A stretch of DNA of 9,614 bases, taken from Bacteroidota bacterium (GTDB lineage: Bacteria > Bacteroidota > Bacteroidia > Bacteroidales > VadinHA17). Position 1 is the first letter of the stretch. Each line of letters begins with the position of its first letter. The position numbers and the translations under genes are program-made. Of this stretch, positions 8,161 through 9,614 are shown in pieces. The notes under the pieces were generated by a model that ran no database searches, had not been told where the DNA came from, and was given only the letters and a program-made list of their open reading frames with translations. The stretch covers positions 1 through 9,614 of the forward strand of contig JAUWMO010000118.1 in NCBI GenBank assembly GCA_030613125.1, given 5' to 3'.

Positions 8161-8257
8161 GTCAAAAAGTCAAAATGTCTAAAAGGTCGAAAGGTTTAAA
8201 AGTCGAAGATATCAAAAAGTCGAAACATTACTCTTCGACTCTTTAGACTCTGCGACC
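8161..8257 (+). repeat. GTC(G/A)AAA array, copy 2, with an inverted arm
   Basis: Eight GTC-like units start at 8161, 8169, 8177, 8186, 8194, 8202, 8211 and 8219, spaced 8 or 9 bases; two are degenerate (GTT, ATC). About three units follow on the opposite strand (8234-8257). AGTCGAA at 8218-8224 pairs perfectly with TTCGACT at 8234-8240 around a 9-base loop, and the stem extends to 8214-8244 with one mismatch. This lies in the 262-base gap between the Asp-box gene and the oxidoreductase gene, 29 bases after the stop. The hairpin might act as an mRNA 3' end, but there is no T-run. Confidence 0.7.
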
Positions 8258-8276
8258 GGCATGCAGGAGTGACTAA

Positions 8277-8340
8277 CCTGCCTTGTGCCTCCTCCGCCGG
8301 TTGGCGGATTCAGCGACACGCGGACGCAAGCTACGGCAGG
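8277..8340. repeat. GC-rich nested palindromic element
   Basis: An outer inverted repeat, CCTGCC at 8277-8282 and GGCAGG at 8335-8340, encloses a perfect inner hairpin, TCCGCC at 8293-8298 and GGCGGA at 8303-8308 with loop GGTT. The rest of the right half is CG-rich (8311-8335). Base composition is far more GC-rich than anything around it, which suggests an inserted or spreading element. On the minus strand, TGCCGTAGC and the TCCGCC/GGCGGA hairpin resemble a palindromic repeat I recall as common between genes in Bacteroidota. It carries no coding potential, so it may be a REP- or MITE-like unit. Confidence 0.6.
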
Positions 8341-8352
8341 CAAAGAGTGAGC

Positions 8353-8360
8353 TATAATTG
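8353..8360 (+). promoter_or_regulatory. Weak candidate promoter element before the oxidoreductase gene
   Basis: TATAATTG at 8353-8360 has one mismatch to the Bacteroidota -7 element TAnnTTTG, and it lies 34 bases before the ATG at 8394. No TTG is seen at the expected -33 position, which falls inside the GC-rich palindromic element. The leader just before the ATG is a run of A and G (8381-8393) with no true Shine-Dalgarno. Confidence 0.25.
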
Positions 8361-8393
8361 AAGAAAATATTTCAAATTTTAAAAGAAAAGAAA

Positions 8394-9614
8394 ATGACTA
8401 CAGAAAAGAAGAATATTGGCAGGAGAGAATTTGTAAACAAAAGTGCGAAACTGGCTATCGGTATTTCGGCTTTCAGCATGTTTGCAAACCGTTCTCTGGC
8501 AGGAAATAAAACCGTTAAAAAGTTAAAAGTAGCTCTGGTTGGAACCGGCAGCAGAGGTTCGGCGACCTGGGGACTGAGCCTTGTCCAGCCATATAAGGAC
8601 TATGTAGAGATGGTTGGGTTGTGTGACATCAATCCGAAACGCGTTGAATATGCAAAAAAGTATATAGGGACCAATGCACCAACATACATAGCAAGGGACT
8701 TTGACCGGATGGTTCAGGAAACCAAACCCGATGCTGTAATAGTAACAACGGTAGATTGTTTTCATGCAAAATATACCATTAGAGCAATGGAGCTTGGTTG
8801 TAATGTTATCTGTGAAAAGCCTCTGGCAACAGAAGCTGAACAATGCCAGAAATTACTGGATACTGAATTAAAAACCGGAAAAAAAATAATTACAACTTTT
8901 AATGTACGGCATCACTTGTTTGCAGAAGAGATCAAACAGGTAGTCATGTCCGGGGATCTTGGTAAAATTATTTCAGCCGAATTCCAGGAATATCTTGATA
9001 TTCATCATGGCGCAAGTTATTTTCGACGCTGGCACGGTAAAGCCAGGTTCTCAGGAACATTATTATGCACTAAGGCATCTCATCATTTTGATCAGATGAA
9101 TTGGTCCCTGGATGCTGAGCCTGTAGAGGTGAATGCCTTTGGGCATGTGGCGTATTATGGCAAGAATAATTCATTCCGGTTTAGAAATTGCCGGGGATGC
9201 CCATTTGCCGGTAAATGTGATTTCTACTGGGATATCACAAAGGATCAAAGATCTATGGATATGTACGTTGCATGTGAAAAGGAGGATGGATACCTGAGAG
9301 ATGGCTGTGTTTGGGATAATGATAATGACACCTATGATACAATGACGGTTGAGGTTAAATATAATAATGGTGTTTTGCTTAGCTATTCGTTGAATGCTTT
9401 TTTACCTTATGAGGGACAACGGATTGCTTTCAATGGTGAGAAAGGCAGGCTGGATGTAAGATTGTACCATCGCCAACCATGGGATGCTGAGCATGAATCC
9501 GACTTTCGCCTTACTAAAAATTTCAAAGACAGTGTAACGTGGCACAAAAAACAGGCAGAAGGAGGACATGGAGGCGCTGATGAAAATTTGAAAGATATGC
9601 TTTTAAAACCCAAT
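8394..9614 (+). CDS. Tat-exported Gfo/Idh/MocA family oxidoreductase, 3' end beyond the window
   Basis: The first 407 codons are open from the ATG at 8394 to the last base, with no stop, so the gene runs off the window. The N-terminus GR-R11-EFVNKSA followed by a hydrophobic stretch (about 19-36) is a twin-arginine signal, implying export of a folded, cofactor-loaded protein. The Rossmann domain shows VALVG-T-G-S-R-G (46-55) for NAD(P) binding and C-E141-K-P143. The C-terminal domain has DIHHGASYFRRWH (202-214), then K227-A-S-H230-H-F-D233, the likely catalytic Lys/His/Asp set. An insertion contains C266-x2-C269-x5-C275, and then C294 and C305, a possible metal site. GGHGGAD (390-396) is typical near the end of this group. 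The family oxidises or reduces sugars and cyclitols, or (GH109 and relatives) cleaves glycosides by an NAD-dependent route; which applies here is unknown. Its position beside sulfatase and propeller genes suggests processing of a released sugar in the periplasm. Confidence 0.9.
   Translation, partial: MTTEKKNIGRREFVNKSAKLAIGISAFSMFANRSLAGNKTVKKLKVALVGTGSRGSATWGLSLVQPYKDYVEMVGLCDINPKRVEYAKKYIGTNAPTYIARDFDRMVQETKPDAVIVTTVDCFHAKYTIRAMELGCNVICEKPLATEAEQCQKLLDTELKTGKKIITTFNVRHHLFAEEIKQVVMSGDLGKIISAEFQEYLDIHHGASYFRRWHGKARFSGTLLCTKASHHFDQMNWSLDAEPVEVNAFGHVAYYGKNNSFRFRNCRGCPFAGKCDFYWDITKDQRSMDMYVACEKEDGYLRDGCVWDNDNDTYDTMTVEVKYNNGVLLSYSLNAFLPYEGQRIAFNGEKGRLDVRLYHRQPWDAEHESDFRLTKNFKDSVTWHKKQAEGGHGGADENLKDMLLKPN

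Noticed and set aside
8161..8257. CRISPR array
   Set aside because: Units are about 8 bases with no unique spacers of 25-40 bases, and there are no cas genes.
8523..8843. Minus-strand open frame of 106 codons
   Set aside because: It is wholly inside the Gfo/Idh/MocA gene, whose NAD-binding and EKP motifs are read on the plus strand; the antisense product is Cys/Tyr-rich with no domain.
9407..9613. Minus-strand open frame at the right edge
   Set aside because: It is antisense to the conserved C-terminal part of the oxidoreductase and has no independent support.

Overview
The window looks like a piece of a Bacteroidota chromosome devoted to breakdown of a (probably sulfated) glycan. The evidence is low-GC coding DNA, almost no Shine-Dalgarno sites, Bacteroidota-like -7 promoter candidates, lipoprotein signal peptides, a Tat-exported Gfo/Idh/MocA protein, and short palindromic or GTCGAAA-type intergenic repeats. 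No SusC/SusD pair, regulator, integrase, tRNA or rRNA is visible, so this is at most part of a polysaccharide utilisation locus. Genus and substrate cannot be named from this sequence.

Layout. Positions 1-318 are non-coding and rich in small palindromes. On the minus strand, 4478 to 319 holds a two-gene operon: a lipoprotein family S1 sulfatase (524 aa), followed with an ATGA stop/start overlap by an 862-aa secreted protein. The 862-aa protein joins a beta-lactamase-like serine hydrolase to a TIM-barrel glycosidase-like domain with a small C-terminal beta domain. A divergent intergenic region (4479-4679) separates this operon from a plus-strand EamA-family membrane transporter (4680-5543). 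Next on the plus strand come a GTC-repeat spacer and an 814-aa lipoprotein with twelve Asp-box (BNR) motifs (5687-8131). A 262-bp repeat-rich spacer follows, and then the first 407 codons of a Tat-exported Gfo/Idh/MocA oxidoreductase (8394 to the window edge).

How the parts may work together (inference): sulfatase, esterase-like/glycosidase-like fusion and beta-propeller protein would act on one decorated polysaccharide or its oligosaccharides at the cell surface or in the periplasm. The periplasmic oxidoreductase-fold protein would act on a released sugar or glycoside, and the EamA transporter would move a small product across the inner membrane. The least familiar items are the serine hydrolase/TIM-barrel fusion, the Asp-box propeller protein, and the cysteine cluster inserted in the Gfo/Idh/MocA protein. 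The intergenic repeats are a second, independent point of interest: two arrays of about 8-bp GTCGAAA-like units flank the propeller gene.
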